Positions 47,347 through 56,409 of a stretch of DNA of 64,000 bases are shown piece after piece. The stretch's first letter is position 1. The number at the start of each line of letters is the position of its first letter. Below the pieces are notes generated by a model, which worked only from the letters and a program-made list of their open reading frames with translations, did not search any database and was not told where the DNA came from. Both the position numbers and the translations under genes were made by a program. Source of the stretch: Streptomyces showdoensis (lineage in GTDB: Bacteria > Actinomycetota > Actinomycetes > Streptomycetales > Streptomycetaceae); the NCBI RefSeq assembly GCF_039535475.1, contig NZ_BAAAXG010000026.1:186001-250000 (forward strand), in the 5' to 3' direction.

Positions 47347-49724
47347 CCGGGGCGTAGCGCGCCAGGGACCGCTCGTACAGCTCCCTGGCCGCGGCCGGGT
47401 CCCCGCGCAGGGCGGCGGTCTCGCCGAGCATTTCGAGCACCCTGCCCTGCCAGTGGACCGAGCCCGTCGCGACGAACTCGTCCAGGGCCTGCCGCAGCAC
47501 CGTCTCGGCGTCCTCCCCGGTGGTGTGCCGTGCTCCGGCGCGGGCCAGCGCCAGCCCGAGGAAGGCCAGGGCGCGGGCCGCGTCGTACGGGTCGGCCACC
47601 GCGACGAGTGCGGCCCGGGCCTCGGCGAACGGGGCCAGGGCCTGCCCGGGGCGGCCCGCCGCCAGGGCCGCGTCGCCGAGGCAGATCCGGGTCATCGCGG
47701 CGCCGCGCCGGTAGCCGATGGCCTCGCGCAGGGCCAGCGCCTCGGTCAGGTACGCGGTGGCCCGGTCGAGCCGGCCGGCCAGCAGGTGCGACTGGCCGAG
47801 GCCGTGCAGGGCCTGGGCCTCGGCCTTGCGGTCGCCGTCCTCGCGGGCGCCGCGCACCGCCTCGGTGAACCACTCGACGGCCTCGTCGGACCGCCCGGCG
47901 TTGCGCAGGCCGACGCCGCCCGAGGTCAGCATGCGGCTGAGCCCCGGCCGGTCCCCCGGCCCTCAGGGCGGCGGCGCGGCCGGTCTCGTGCGCCTCGACC
48001 CACAGGTCGTACGGGCGCAGCCGCAGGAAGAGCGGCCACATCGCGTCGGCGAGCTGCCAGGCGGTGGCGTCCCAGCCCTGTTCGGCGGCGGTCCGCAGGG
48101 CGGCCATGAGGTGGAAGCGCTCGGTGTCGAGCCAGGCGAGCGCCGCGGCGGGGCCGTCGAAGGACGGCCGGTGGCCCGGCGGGTGGGCGTAGTCGCGGCG
48201 CAGGGTGCGGTGGCTGGGCGTGAGCAGTGCCTCGGCCGCGGTGGCGGTGGCCAGGTAGTGGTCGACGACCCTGCGGACGGTCGCCCGGCGGTCGGCGGGG
48301 TCCTCGGTGTCGACGGCGAGCTGCCCGGCGTGGGCGCGGACCAGGTCGTGGAAGCGGTAGCGCCCGAGGCCGGTGGTGCCGTCGGGGCCCAGGTCCTCCA
48401 GGAGGCTCACCTCGGCGAGGTCGTCGAGCAGCCGGTCGCCCTCGTCGGGGCCGACGGCGCAGGCAGCGGCGGCGACCGGGCCGTTGAGGACGGTGACCGG
48501 CGGCAGGCCGAGGCGGCGGTAGCCGCGGGCGAGTTCGGGGGTGAGCTGGTGGTACGAGGCGTCCAGCGCGAGCCGTACGGCGTGCTCGCCGCCGAGGCTG
48601 AGCGCGTCGAGCCGGGCCGCGCCGGATCCGCCGAGCGCGCCCGCCATGGCGGAGAGGGACTGCTGGGGCCGGGCGGCCAGCCGGGCCGCGGCGACGGAGA
48701 CCGCGAGCGGCAGGCCGGCGCAGAGGGCGGCGACCTCCTCGGCCGCCTCGGGCTCCCGCCGGACCCGCTCGGCGCCGATCCGCCCGGCGAGCAGCTCGAC
48801 GGCGTCGGCCGGGGACAGCACGCCGAGCTGCTGGAAGGAGGCGCCGTCGATGCCGAGGGCCGTCAGCCGCCCGCGGCTCGTGACGACGACGAGGCTGCCC
48901 GGGGAGCTGGGCAGCAGCGGGCGGACCTGGGCGGCGCTGAGGGCGTTGTCGAGCATGACGGCGAGCCGGAGCCCCGCGGTGTGGGAGCGCCAGAGCGCCG
49001 CGGACTCGGCGGGCTCGACGGGGACGTCCTTGACACCGAGCGCCCGGAGGAACCGCCCGAGGATCTCGCCGGGGGCGGCGGGGCCGGCGTCGGGCAGGTG
49101 GCCGCGCAGGTCCGCGTAGAGCTGCCCGTCCGGGAAGCGGTCGGTGAGGCCGTGGAGCCAGCGGGTGACGAGCGACGACTTGCCGACCCCGGCGGGTCCG
49201 CTGACGACGGTGAGGAGCGGGCGGCCGCCGAGCTGCGGGAGGAGTGCGTCCAGGGCGTCGAGGGCGTCGGCGCGCCCGGTGAAGTGCTCGGGCGCGGGGA
49301 GGAGTTGCCGCGGGGCCGGCCGTACGTGGGGGGCGGGCGGGGTGCCCGCTGCGGGCGGTACGTGGATGTGGACGTCGCCCCGGACCTCGCCGGCCTGCAC
49401 GACGGAGCCGTGGACGGTGGCCGCACCGGTGAGGGTGTTGGCGGTGGCGGTGTCATTGTTGGCGGCGGTGGCGGCGGTGACCTCGGCCGTCCAGTGCCGC
49501 AGGACGCTCCCGAGCCGTGGGTCCGCGGCCGCCGCGCGGGCGAGCCGCCGCGCCAGTTCCGCGCTGGTGGCGGGGTGGGCGGCCGGCCCGCCGCGTAAGA
49601 GGTCGGCGACCGCCGGGTCCGCCCCGAGATCCCTGAGCCGGTCGACGAGAACGCGCCACATTTCAGGGCGTGCCGCCCCGTTGATCAGGGCAGTGGTGAG
49701 CTGTGGAGCCGTCACGGCTTCCAT
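47285..49724 (-). pseudogene. NB-ARC/TPR STAND protein, frameshifted
   Basis: From ATG 49724: N-terminal helical domain (about 1-110) ending in a strand segment with TVHGSVVQAGEVRGDVHIHV, common in streptomycete STAND proteins. The NB-ARC ATPase follows (FTGRADALDALDALL, P-loop VVSGPAGVGKSSLVTRW, LRLAVMLDNA, VVVTSRGRL), then winged-helix and linker. The frame breaks at CCCCC (47953-47957; GGGGG on the coding strand) and the TPR array continues in the next frame (AEAQALHGLGQSHLLAGRLD) to 47285. Deleting one G gives 812 aa. Resembles the SARP-less half of AfsR-like regulators. As in the phosphorylase-STAND gene, one extra G explains the break. Confidence 0.8.
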
Positions 49725-49825
49725 ATCTTCCGTCTCCCCCCGTATGTCCGTCGGCGCCTATGACTCTGGCCTTCTTGGACGGCATGACCCCTACCCTCAA
49801 TTGACCCAAATCAGACCGAACGCTC

Positions 49826-49841
49826 TGATCAATTGAGATCA
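49826..49841. promoter_or_regulatory. TGATC-N6-GATCA inverted repeat between NB-ARC gene and SARP gene
   Basis: Lies in a markedly A/T-rich part of the 250-bp divergent gap, where TGATC-like pentamers recur (49826, 49845, 49868). TCAATTGA precedes at about 49798. Could be an operator for the SARP-type regulator; inference only. Confidence 0.35.
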
Positions 49842-49974
49842 ACAGATCATTCTGGCCAAGCAATTTGATCGAGTGGCGCCATCTTTTGACCGAGTTGGCA
49901 TCGTGTCATCCTTTGCCCTCTACAAGCGAGTGCAGGCACACATGTGCGGGCCTACCGGCGATAGGGGACGCTCG

Positions 49975-52971
49975 GTGGACTTCGGAATACTTCTGCTCGG
50001 CCCCGTGGAATTCCGCTCGGACGGCACCCGCGGCGCGCCGGGAACGCCGAAGGAACGGCTGGCCCTCGCCGCCCTGGCCCTGGACGCGGGCCACCCCGTC
50101 ACGCTCGACGCCCTGGTGCACCGGGTGTGGGACGACCGGCCGCCCAGCAAGCCCCGCGCCAGCCTGCACGTGTACGCGGCGCGCATCCGGCGCCGCCTGC
50201 ACGCCGCCGGGGACCCGGCCCGCCTGGTGCAGGGCGCGCACGCGTACACCCTCGAGATCGACCCGGACCTGGTGGACTGGCACCGCTTCCGGCGGCTGAC
50301 CGACGAGGCCCGCGCGCTCGCCGACGGCGGGGACACCGCCGGCGCCCTGGACCGGCTCACCGCGGCGGACGGGCTGTGGCGCGGCGAACCGCTCGCGGGC
50401 CTCTCCGGCCTGTGGGCGGAGGCGACCCGGTCCCACGTCAACGAGAAACGGCTCGCCGCCACCCTCACCCGGACCGCGATCGAGCTGCGGCTCGGACGTC
50501 ACGCCGAACTCGTCCCGGACCTGACCGCGCTGCTCGACGAGCACCCGACCGACGAGACCATCGCGGCCCAGCTGATGACGGCCGCCTACGGCTGCGGGCG
50601 CCAGGCGGACGCCCTGCGCACGTACGACTCGGTCCGCCGACGGCTCTCCGAAGAGCTCGGGACGGACCCCGGCGAGGCCCTGTCCCGGGTCCACCGGCTG
50701 GTTCTGGACCGCGCGCCCGTCACGGAGCTGCTGCCGCACCCGGCGCCGTCGCCCGCCGCGCCCCACACGCTGCCGGGACACGGGGACCTCGTGGGCCGGG
50801 AACGGGAACTCGCCCTGCTCACGGACGGGCTCGCCGGCCTCCCGCCCGACCCGGGGACGGCGGAACCCGGTGGTCCGGGCAGCGGAAGCAGCGGCGGAAG
50901 CGCGGGCGCCGGTGGCGGTGGCGGTGGCGGTGGCGGGGTCATCGCGCTCCAGACCATCGCCGGCATGCCCGGGGTCGGCAAGTCCCTCCTCGCCGTCCAC
51001 GCCGCCCGGCTGCTCTCCGGCCGCTACCCCGACGGCCAGGTGCTGCTCGATCTGCGCACCCACGCCCCCGGGCGCCAGGGCCTGAGCGCGCAGGCGGCGC
51101 TCTTCACCCTGCTGCGGGTCTTCGGCGTGGCGGCCGACTCGATCCCGGCGGACCCGGACGAACGCACCGCGCTCTGGCGCACCCTGCTCAGCAGCCGCCG
51201 TGCCGTGATCGTCCTCGACGACGCGGCGGACGCGGAGCAGGTGCGGCCGCTCCTTCCCGGCAGCTCCCCGTCCCTGGTGATCGTCACCAGCCGACGGAGG
51301 CTCACCGGGCTCCCCGGGGTCCGCTCGCTCTTCCTCGACATCCTCCCCGCCGCCGACGCCGCGGCGCTCTTCCGGCGGCTGGTCGGCGACGACCGGGTAC
51401 GGGACCCGGAGGACGTGGCGCGCATCGTCCGGCTCTGCGGACACCTGCCGCTCGCGGTCGAACTGGCCGCCGGACGCCTGGCGTCCCGCCCCTCGTGGAC
51501 CACCTCCCACCTGGTGGAGAAACTCATGAGGACACCCGGCAGGCTCGCGGAGATCAGGGACGGATTCCGCGAGATAGCCCGGGTATTCGAAATGTCGTAC
51601 CAGGACCTGACAGAAGAACGAAGGAAGGCGTTCCGGCTGCTGAGCCTGCACTTCGGATCGACTTTCGGACCCCATGCCGCCGCCGCGATCACCGGCCTTT
51701 CCCCCGGCGAGGCGGAACGCGCGCTCGACTCGCTCCTCGACGATCATCTGCTCTCCGAACCGGCGCCGGAACGCTTCCAGTTCCACGACCTCGTCGGTGA
51801 ATTCGCCCGCATGCTCGCCGCCATGGAGGACTCGCCGGGCGAACGCGATCGTGCGCAGGGGCGATTGATCCATTTCTATGTGCACGCATCACGGCGGGCC
51901 GCCCGGTTGATCCATCCGCGCCGGTTCCGGTACGAGCCCGCCGCGCATCCCCCGCCGGAGGCCCCGGAGTTCGCCCTGCCGGAGTGGCGTGACGCGCAGG
52001 CCGCACGGGACTGGCTCGCCCTGGAGCGCCCCGGGCTGGTCGCCGCCGAGTACTGCGCGCGCACCCACGGCCGCCCGCTCGAAGCCGCGCTGCTCGCCGG
52101 CGCCCTGGCCGGTTTCCTGGAGGAGGACGGGCACTGGAGCGAGGCGCAGCGCATGCACGGGCCCGCGGCGCGCCACTGGAGCGCGGTGGGCGACGCACGC
52201 GGCGAGGCCGCCGCACTGATCGACCTGGCCGGCGCCCAGTCCCGGGCCGGCCGCTACGAACGCGCCCTGTCGAGCGCCCACCGCGCCCTCGACCTCGCCC
52301 GCACGGTCGGCGACCCGGAGACGGAGGCCGAGGTCCGCCATCTCCTCGGCGTCGTCCACTGGAACCTCGGCCGGCACGCCACCGCACTGACCCTCCAGAG
52401 CGCGACGCTCGAATTACGGCGGCGGACCGGGGACGTCTGGCAGATAGCCCGGTGCCGGAACAACATGGGCATCACGCATCTGTTCCTCGGGAACTACGAG
52501 GCGTCCGAGGAATCCCTCCATTCCGCCCTCAAGGGATTCCGATCCTGCGGCGACGAACGGGAAGCCGCCCGCGTCCTCAACAACCTGTCGGATCTGTACA
52601 TCCACCTCGGCGAGCGGAACACCGCGCGGCGCGCTGCCCTCGAATCCCTTTCCCTCCTCAAGAGAATAGGAAGCGATACGGAACGGGCTTCCGCGCAGGT
52701 GAACCTCGCCAGCACGATGATCGCCGAGAACGAATCCGAGGAGATGCTCGCGCTGTACCGCGAAGCCCTCTCGGTCTTCCGGAGAGTGGGCGACCTGCGC
52801 AATTCCGCCGCCACGCTCCACAGCATCGGCGACGCCCTCCGTGCGGTGGGACGCAGAGCGGACGCGGCCCTGCACTACAAGGGCGCATGGACGGCGGCCC
52901 GGGACATCGGAGCGGCGCACGAGGAGACGGAGGCCCGGCGGGCGCTCCAGGCGCTGCATTCTCGGGGTTGA
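49975..52971 (+). CDS. AfsR/SARP-family regulator: SARP DNA-binding, BTAD, NB-ARC and TPR domains
   Basis: 998 aa from GTG 49975 with AGGGGA upstream. The OmpR-like winged helix (FGILLLGPVEF, KERLALAALALDAG, LVHRVWDDRPPSKPRASLHV) is followed by the BTAD helical domain (about 100-250, TRSHVNEKRLAATLTRTAIELRLGRH). A Gly/Ser linker with nine Gly in a row leads to the NB-ARC module (AGMPGVGKSLLAVHAARLL, AVIVLDDAAD, VIVTSRRRLTGL), then TPRs (about 640-998). Such regulators activate secondary-metabolite clusters, but no cluster is visible nearby. It is divergent from the broken NB-ARC-TPR gene. Confidence 0.93.
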   Translation: MDFGILLLGPVEFRSDGTRGAPGTPKERLALAALALDAGHPVTLDALVHRVWDDRPPSKPRASLHVYAARIRRRLHAAGDPARLVQGAHAYTLEIDPDLVDWHRFRRLTDEARALADGGDTAGALDRLTAADGLWRGEPLAGLSGLWAEATRSHVNEKRLAATLTRTAIELRLGRHAELVPDLTALLDEHPTDETIAAQLMTAAYGCGRQADALRTYDSVRRRLSEELGTDPGEALSRVHRLVLDRAPVTELLPHPAPSPAAPHTLPGHGDLVGRERELALLTDGLAGLPPDPGTAEPGGPGSGSSGGSAGAGGGGGGGGGVIALQTIAGMPGVGKSLLAVHAARLLSGRYPDGQVLLDLRTHAPGRQGLSAQAALFTLLRVFGVAADSIPADPDERTALWRTLLSSRRAVIVLDDAADAEQVRPLLPGSSPSLVIVTSRRRLTGLPGVRSLFLDILPAADAAALFRRLVGDDRVRDPEDVARIVRLCGHLPLAVELAAGRLASRPSWTTSHLVEKLMRTPGRLAEIRDGFREIARVFEMSYQDLTEERRKAFRLLSLHFGSTFGPHAAAAITGLSPGEAERALDSLLDDHLLSEPAPERFQFHDLVGEFARMLAAMEDSPGERDRAQGRLIHFYVHASRRAARLIHPRRFRYEPAAHPPPEAPEFALPEWRDAQAARDWLALERPGLVAAEYCARTHGRPLEAALLAGALAGFLEEDGHWSEAQRMHGPAARHWSAVGDARGEAAALIDLAGAQSRAGRYERALSSAHRALDLARTVGDPETEAEVRHLLGVVHWNLGRHATALTLQSATLELRRRTGDVWQIARCRNNMGITHLFLGNYEASEESLHSALKGFRSCGDEREAARVLNNLSDLYIHLGERNTARRAALESLSLLKRIGSDTERASAQVNLASTMIAENESEEMLALYREALSVFRRVGDLRNSAATLHSIGDALRAVGRRADAALHYKGAWTAARDIGAAHEETEARRALQALHSRG
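50911..50934 (+). repeat. GGTGGC hexanucleotide microsatellite in the SARP linker
   Basis: Four perfect GGTGGC copies coding for glycine, flanked by more Gly codons. Unit length is a multiple of three, so copy changes would lengthen or shorten the linker without frameshift. Confidence 0.85.
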
Positions 52972-53131
52972 CTCTTCTGGCATATTCAGTCGACACATTC
53001 ACCGGCACCGACGGGCAGAGAACTTATCAGAACGATCTGTTCCACGCGGCCGGTTTGCAAGCAATGCGGAAGTGGTGCTGAGATCCCGTCGAGCGCAACG
53101 AAGCGCACCGGAACGACTCTTAGCGAGCGAC

Positions 53132-53266
53132 ATGAACAACATGACCACACGAATGCTCATCTGCCTTGTCGGCACCGCCGCCGCCATCGGCGTCGCGATA
53201 TGCATTCCGTCCTCGACGACCGAAACCGACTCCCTCCTCGCCGTCTCCGTCGTCGACCGCACCTGA
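53132..53266 (+). CDS. small single-helix membrane or secreted peptide
   Basis: 44 aa: MNNMTTRMLICLVGTAAAIGVAICIPS followed by a polar tail (STTETDSLLAVSVVDRT). The hydrophobic helix could be a signal peptide or a membrane anchor. It lies downstream of the SARP gene and just before a strong terminator (53271-53296), which supports a transcript here; the ribosome-binding site is weak. Family unknown. Confidence 0.4.
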   Translation: MNNMTTRMLICLVGTAAAIGVAICIPSSTTETDSLLAVSVVDRT

Positions 53267-53270
53267 ACAC

Positions 53271-53296
53271 CTTGGGCCCGGATTCCCGGGCCCAAG
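53271..53296. terminator. terminator between small ORF and GNAT remnant
   Basis: 11-bp perfect stem CTTGGGCCCGG (53271-53281) with 53286-53296 and an ATTC loop; it abuts the stop of the minus-strand GNAT remnant, so it may act on both strands. Confidence 0.85.
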
Positions 53297-53297
53297 C

Positions 53298-53424
53298 TCA
53301 TTCCCCGTCCGCCACCCGCAGGGAATACCGCCGCTTCTCCTTCGACGTCGCGCCCAGACGGTCGTAGAAGCGGATCGCCCCCTCGTTCCCCAGTGCTCGG
53401 AACTTCTGGTTCTGGAGCGACAAC
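53298..53424 (-). pseudogene. 3' remnant of a GNAT acetyltransferase gene, cut by the prophage
   Basis: The minus strand encodes FRALGNEGAIRFYDRLGATSKEKRR and a short tail to the stop at 53298. The N-x-x-A-I-R-F-Y-x-x-L-G-A pattern is the C-terminal GNAT signature. The upstream part of the gene is absent: beyond about 53425 the minus strand reads only through the integrase gene. The break therefore marks the prophage left junction, and the rest of the gene should lie at attR. Confidence 0.75.
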
Positions 53425-55233
53425 ATGGCGACGGCCACCCTGCCCCCGCTCGGCAGCGGGAACCCTGTGGTCCCCACAGAGGGCATGACGACTACATCCC
53501 GTTCCCCGCTCGCGGGCACGGTCTACGAAACCACCCTCCGCGGAGTACGGTGCGTCCGGCTCTCGGTGCTGACCGACGAAACGACCAGCCCTGAGCGGCA
53601 GCGCGAAGCCGGCGACATCGCCGCGGCAGCCCTCGGCATCGACTTCGGCGAGGGTGACCAGCTCCGAGAAGCCATCGACCTGGACGTGAGCGCGTCCAAG
53701 GTTTCCCCGTTCGACCGCCCACAGCTCGGCGGGTGGCTCGCGAAGCCAGACGAGTTTGACGCACTGGTCTGGTGGCGCTTTGACCGCGCCATCCGGTCCA
53801 TGGCGGACATGCATGAGCTTGCCAAGTGGGCCCGCGAGCACAGGAAGTTGCTTGTCTTTGCCGAAGGGGTCGGGGGCGGGCGCATCGAATTCGACTTCCG
53901 CAACCCGCTGGCGCCCACTGGCGAACTGATGATGATGTTGTTTGCGTTCGCTGCACAGGTGGAGGCGCAGAGCATCAGCGATCGGGTGACCGGAGCCATG
54001 GCGGCTATCCGAAAGATGCCGCTTCGTTGGAGTGGCGGAGGGATGCCACCGTACGGATACATGCCCGCCCCTATGCCCGAGGAGTACGGCGGAGTCGGTT
54101 GGACGCTCATCCCGGACCCGGATGCAGTCAGGATCATTGAGCGCATCGTTCGGCTACTCCTGGACGGGTTGTCCGCGTCAGCCATTGCAGTACAACTCAA
54201 CGCAGACAACGTGCCGAGCCCGCGCGACCACTGGTCGCTGATGAAGAACAGAAAGACGGGCGGTCGCATCGGCGGACGCCAGTCGATCACCCGCGAGCGG
54301 TTCCGCTGGACGGGTTCCGCCATCCGTCGGATGCTCCTTAACCCAACGCTCCTCGGCTGGAAGATGCACCGAGGCGTGCCGGTCCGAGATGCCCAGGGCA
54401 ACCCCGTGATGATGACGGAAAGCCCGATCATGACGCGCGAGGAATACGACCGGGTGGGCGCCATCCTGAACAAGCCCCGATCCGCGAGCCCGGTACGCGC
54501 CGCACGGGTAGACACAGACGCCCTGCTACTCACTGTGATCCACTGCGCGAGCTGCGGGGAGCGCATGTACCTCGATAAACGACGGACCCACGCCACCGCC
54601 GCCCCCAAGTACGTATGCAACAGCCGTACCCGGGGGGTACAGTGCGCGGCACCTGCCTACATCCGCGGGGACTGGACGGATGACTACGTGACCGCGGAGT
54701 TCCTGCGGCTGGTGGGCACCATACAGACGACACAGGTTGTTGAGATCCCGGGCTATGACCCCGAGCCCGAGCTACTGGCCACCCTCGCCGAGTTCGAGGA
54801 GCACCAGAAACAGCAGGGCCGCCAGAAGTCAAAGCACGCCGCGGCAAAGTGGCAGGAACGTGCGGACGCGCTCGACGCACGCATCGCCGATCTAGAGACG
54901 CGCGAGAAGCGCGAGCCGCAGCGGATCGTGACGCGGACTGGGCGCACCTTCGCGGACGAGTGGGCCGAGAAGAACACTGCGGGCCGGCGAGCCATGCTCA
55001 TTGAAGCTGGGGTGAGACTGGACGTTCGGCGCGGCACGCGGGGAGGGTGGCGGAAGCTCGACACTCGGCGCGTGGACTTCAGCATGACTGGAGAGCTGGA
55101 CCCCGCCGCGGAATCGCTCGCTGTTGCCGCAGGCGACCACGAAGCGTACAAGCGGGGACACAAGCCCCCAGCCCCGGGCAGCTCGGCAAGGCTCGTGGAG
55201 TCATGTCAAGAGCGGGTGACTGTGGCCGCGTGA
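53425..55233 (+). CDS. int: large serine integrase (site-specific recombinase)
   Basis: 602 aa. Catalytic resolvase domain (about 40-190) with the active Ser in VRCVRLSVLTDETTSPERQRE and conserved Arg in WWRFDRAIRS and AQVEAQSISDRV. Then the recombinase domain (GGGMPPYGYMP, SAIAVQLNADNV, GSAIRRMLLNPTLLGWKMHRG), a zinc ribbon with two Cys pairs (IHCASCGERMYLD and KYVCNSRTRGVQC) and a coiled-coil (about 450-510). It recombines attP with attB without host factors. ATG 53425 has GGAG 7 nt upstream, inside the attL zone, as in phiC31-type phages where attP abuts int. Confidence 0.96.
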   Translation: MATATLPPLGSGNPVVPTEGMTTTSRSPLAGTVYETTLRGVRCVRLSVLTDETTSPERQREAGDIAAAALGIDFGEGDQLREAIDLDVSASKVSPFDRPQLGGWLAKPDEFDALVWWRFDRAIRSMADMHELAKWAREHRKLLVFAEGVGGGRIEFDFRNPLAPTGELMMMLFAFAAQVEAQSISDRVTGAMAAIRKMPLRWSGGGMPPYGYMPAPMPEEYGGVGWTLIPDPDAVRIIERIVRLLLDGLSASAIAVQLNADNVPSPRDHWSLMKNRKTGGRIGGRQSITRERFRWTGSAIRRMLLNPTLLGWKMHRGVPVRDAQGNPVMMTESPIMTREEYDRVGAILNKPRSASPVRAARVDTDALLLTVIHCASCGERMYLDKRRTHATAAPKYVCNSRTRGVQCAAPAYIRGDWTDDYVTAEFLRLVGTIQTTQVVEIPGYDPEPELLATLAEFEEHQKQQGRQKSKHAAAKWQERADALDARIADLETREKREPQRIVTRTGRTFADEWAEKNTAGRRAMLIEAGVRLDVRRGTRGGWRKLDTRRVDFSMTGELDPAAESLAVAAGDHEAYKRGHKPPAPGSSARLVESCQERVTVAA

Positions 55234-55340
55234 TCCGGTTACCCTCGCCGTAGCCCGTGCCGGTATGGAGAGCGCGGGTGAGGCACGGCGCTTCTAGGAC
55301 TAGTCCGAGAATGCAGTACACCCGTGCCGACAACGAGCCG

Positions 55341-55376
55341 AGCCCCGGTAGTCCCTCGCGGACCGCCGGGGCTTTG
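55341..55376 (+). terminator. terminator after integrase gene
   Basis: Two stacked stems, AGCCCCGG/CCGGGGCT and GTCC/GGAC, with a CTCGC loop and a short T-run; 107 nt after the int stop. Confidence 0.88.
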
Positions 55377-55582
55377 GTGTGCCCGCAGCGGGGCCGACCA
55401 GCGGGCCGAGCCATGACGGTATGACGGTTCAGAGTGTTTTTTCGTATGCACAAGAAAAAATAAGGAGAAAACCAAACCGTCCTCGAAACGCCATCCCGTC
55501 ATGCTCGGACCTCGGGAGTTCGGTGGCCCCCCACACCACACGAGGGACCGCGCGGCACGGCTCGTGGCTGGACGGATAGAGC

Positions 55583-55615
55583 GGGACACCTCTGGTCCCG
55601 ACAACACAGTGAGGG
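55583..55615 (+). repeat. 33-bp phage direct repeat, copy 1
   Basis: Contains the hairpin GGGAC-N7-GTCCC followed by ACAACA and AGTGAGGG. Differs from copy 2 at two positions. Confidence 0.9.
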
Positions 55616-55654
55616 ACCGCACGGAGTCACCGAGCACGCCGCACGGTGGGTGCC

Positions 55655-55687
55655 GGGACACCTCTGGTCCCCACAACAGAGTGAGGG
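55655..55687 (+). repeat. 33-bp phage direct repeat, copy 2
   Basis: Second copy, 72 bp from the first, same orientation. Possible repressor sites, promoters or cos/packaging elements. Confidence 0.9.
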
Positions 55688-55928
55688 CGGGACTACCGCG
55701 CACCCACCCCGAGGGGGAACCACGGCGGACCGAGTGCCTGCCCTCACATCAGCTCTGTCCGTGCACCACGCACCCCGCCGTTACGGGGGTGGCCGCAGGG
55801 GTCGTGTGACAGAGCGCGGGGACCGCACCGCCCATGAGTAACCGCCCTTGACCGGGGCGCCGAAAGGGGTCGTAAGCGCGTGCGGTCCCCACAGTGTCCG
55901 GACCGGCCCCGCCGGCGAGGACGACCAA

Positions 55929-56028
55929 GCCCACCTGACCCAACAGAGCAGAGGTGCGCGGTACCGGCCCCGGCCCCGGCTCGGGGATATCGGCCGCAGA
56001 GTTCCGGGTTCGAGTCCCGGGGTGGGCA
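55929..56028 (+). tRNA. tRNA-like element (type not assigned)
   Basis: Acceptor arms GCCCACC (55929-55935) and GGTGGGC (56021-56027) pair perfectly, followed by A. The T arm is canonical: CCGGG-TTCGAGT-CCCGG (56004-56020), directly before the acceptor strand. The 68 nt between do not fold into standard D and anticodon arms by eye, and 100 nt is long even for a class II tRNA. It may be a degenerate phage tRNA or a tRNA mimic; no anticodon is claimed. Confidence 0.35.
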
Positions 56029-56070
56029 CGCAGAGAACGACGACCAGGCCGACGACATCGAGGGGGCGCC

Positions 56071-56409
56071 ATGCGCTGTATCGACTGCACGGAGCCGGCG
56101 ACCCATCGGGGCCGCTGCAAGACCCACCACGGGGCGTACGAGCGACGACCGACCGTCCGCACATGGCGAGCACGGAGCCGACGACGAGCGGCCCGCAATG
56201 ACGCTGCTGCACGACTCCGCCGGATCGTCGAGCGGAAGGGGCACGCGTGGTGTGACTGGTGTCTAGACGACTTCCCCGCGGCAGACGTGGACGTGGACCA
56301 CGTGCGGCCCCTCTCGATGGGAGGGACCGACACGGGCGGCAACGTTCAGGTCTTGTGCCGGGGGTGCCACGCGCTGAAGACGCGGACGGAGTTCGGGCGC
56401 GCTGCCTAG
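56071..56409 (+). CDS. HNH endonuclease (phage)
   Basis: 112 aa, ATG with GAGGGGG upstream. Starts with a Cys motif (MRCIDCTEPATHRGRC), then a basic helix and the HNH beta-beta-alpha metal finger: WCDWCLDDFPAADVDVDHV with DHVRPLSMGGTDTGGN, and a closing CRGCHALKT. HNH proteins beside terminase genes are needed for terminase-dependent genome cutting in many long-tailed phages. Its stop overlaps the stop of a small gene on the other strand by 4 nt. Confidence 0.9.
   Translation: MRCIDCTEPATHRGRCKTHHGAYERRPTVRTWRARSRRRAARNDAAARLRRIVERKGHAWCDWCLDDFPAADVDVDHVRPLSMGGTDTGGNVQVLCRGCHALKTRTEFGRAA

Larger units (their letters stand above)
55234..56070. other. 837-bp phage non-coding region
   Basis: No supported ORF of useful size. 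Contents: the int terminator, an A/T-rich inverted repeat TTTTTTC (55437-55443)/GAAAAAA (55454-55460), two 33-bp direct repeats, and a tRNA-like element. Its place just before HNH and terminase genes is where cohesive ends or packaging sites lie in relatives; that is inference. Confidence 0.6.

Noticed and set aside
46899..49724. 941-codon reading of the NB-ARC gene to 46899
   Set aside because: After 47957 this frame turns into low-complexity Arg/Gly/Ala sequence, while the TPR repeats continue in the adjacent frame to 47285; the extension is out-of-frame shadow.
55501..56409. Several 60-160-codon frames on both strands of the phage non-coding region and HNH start
   Set aside because: They overlap each other and the repeats, lack ribosome-binding sites and show no family motifs; only the 112-aa HNH frame is supported.
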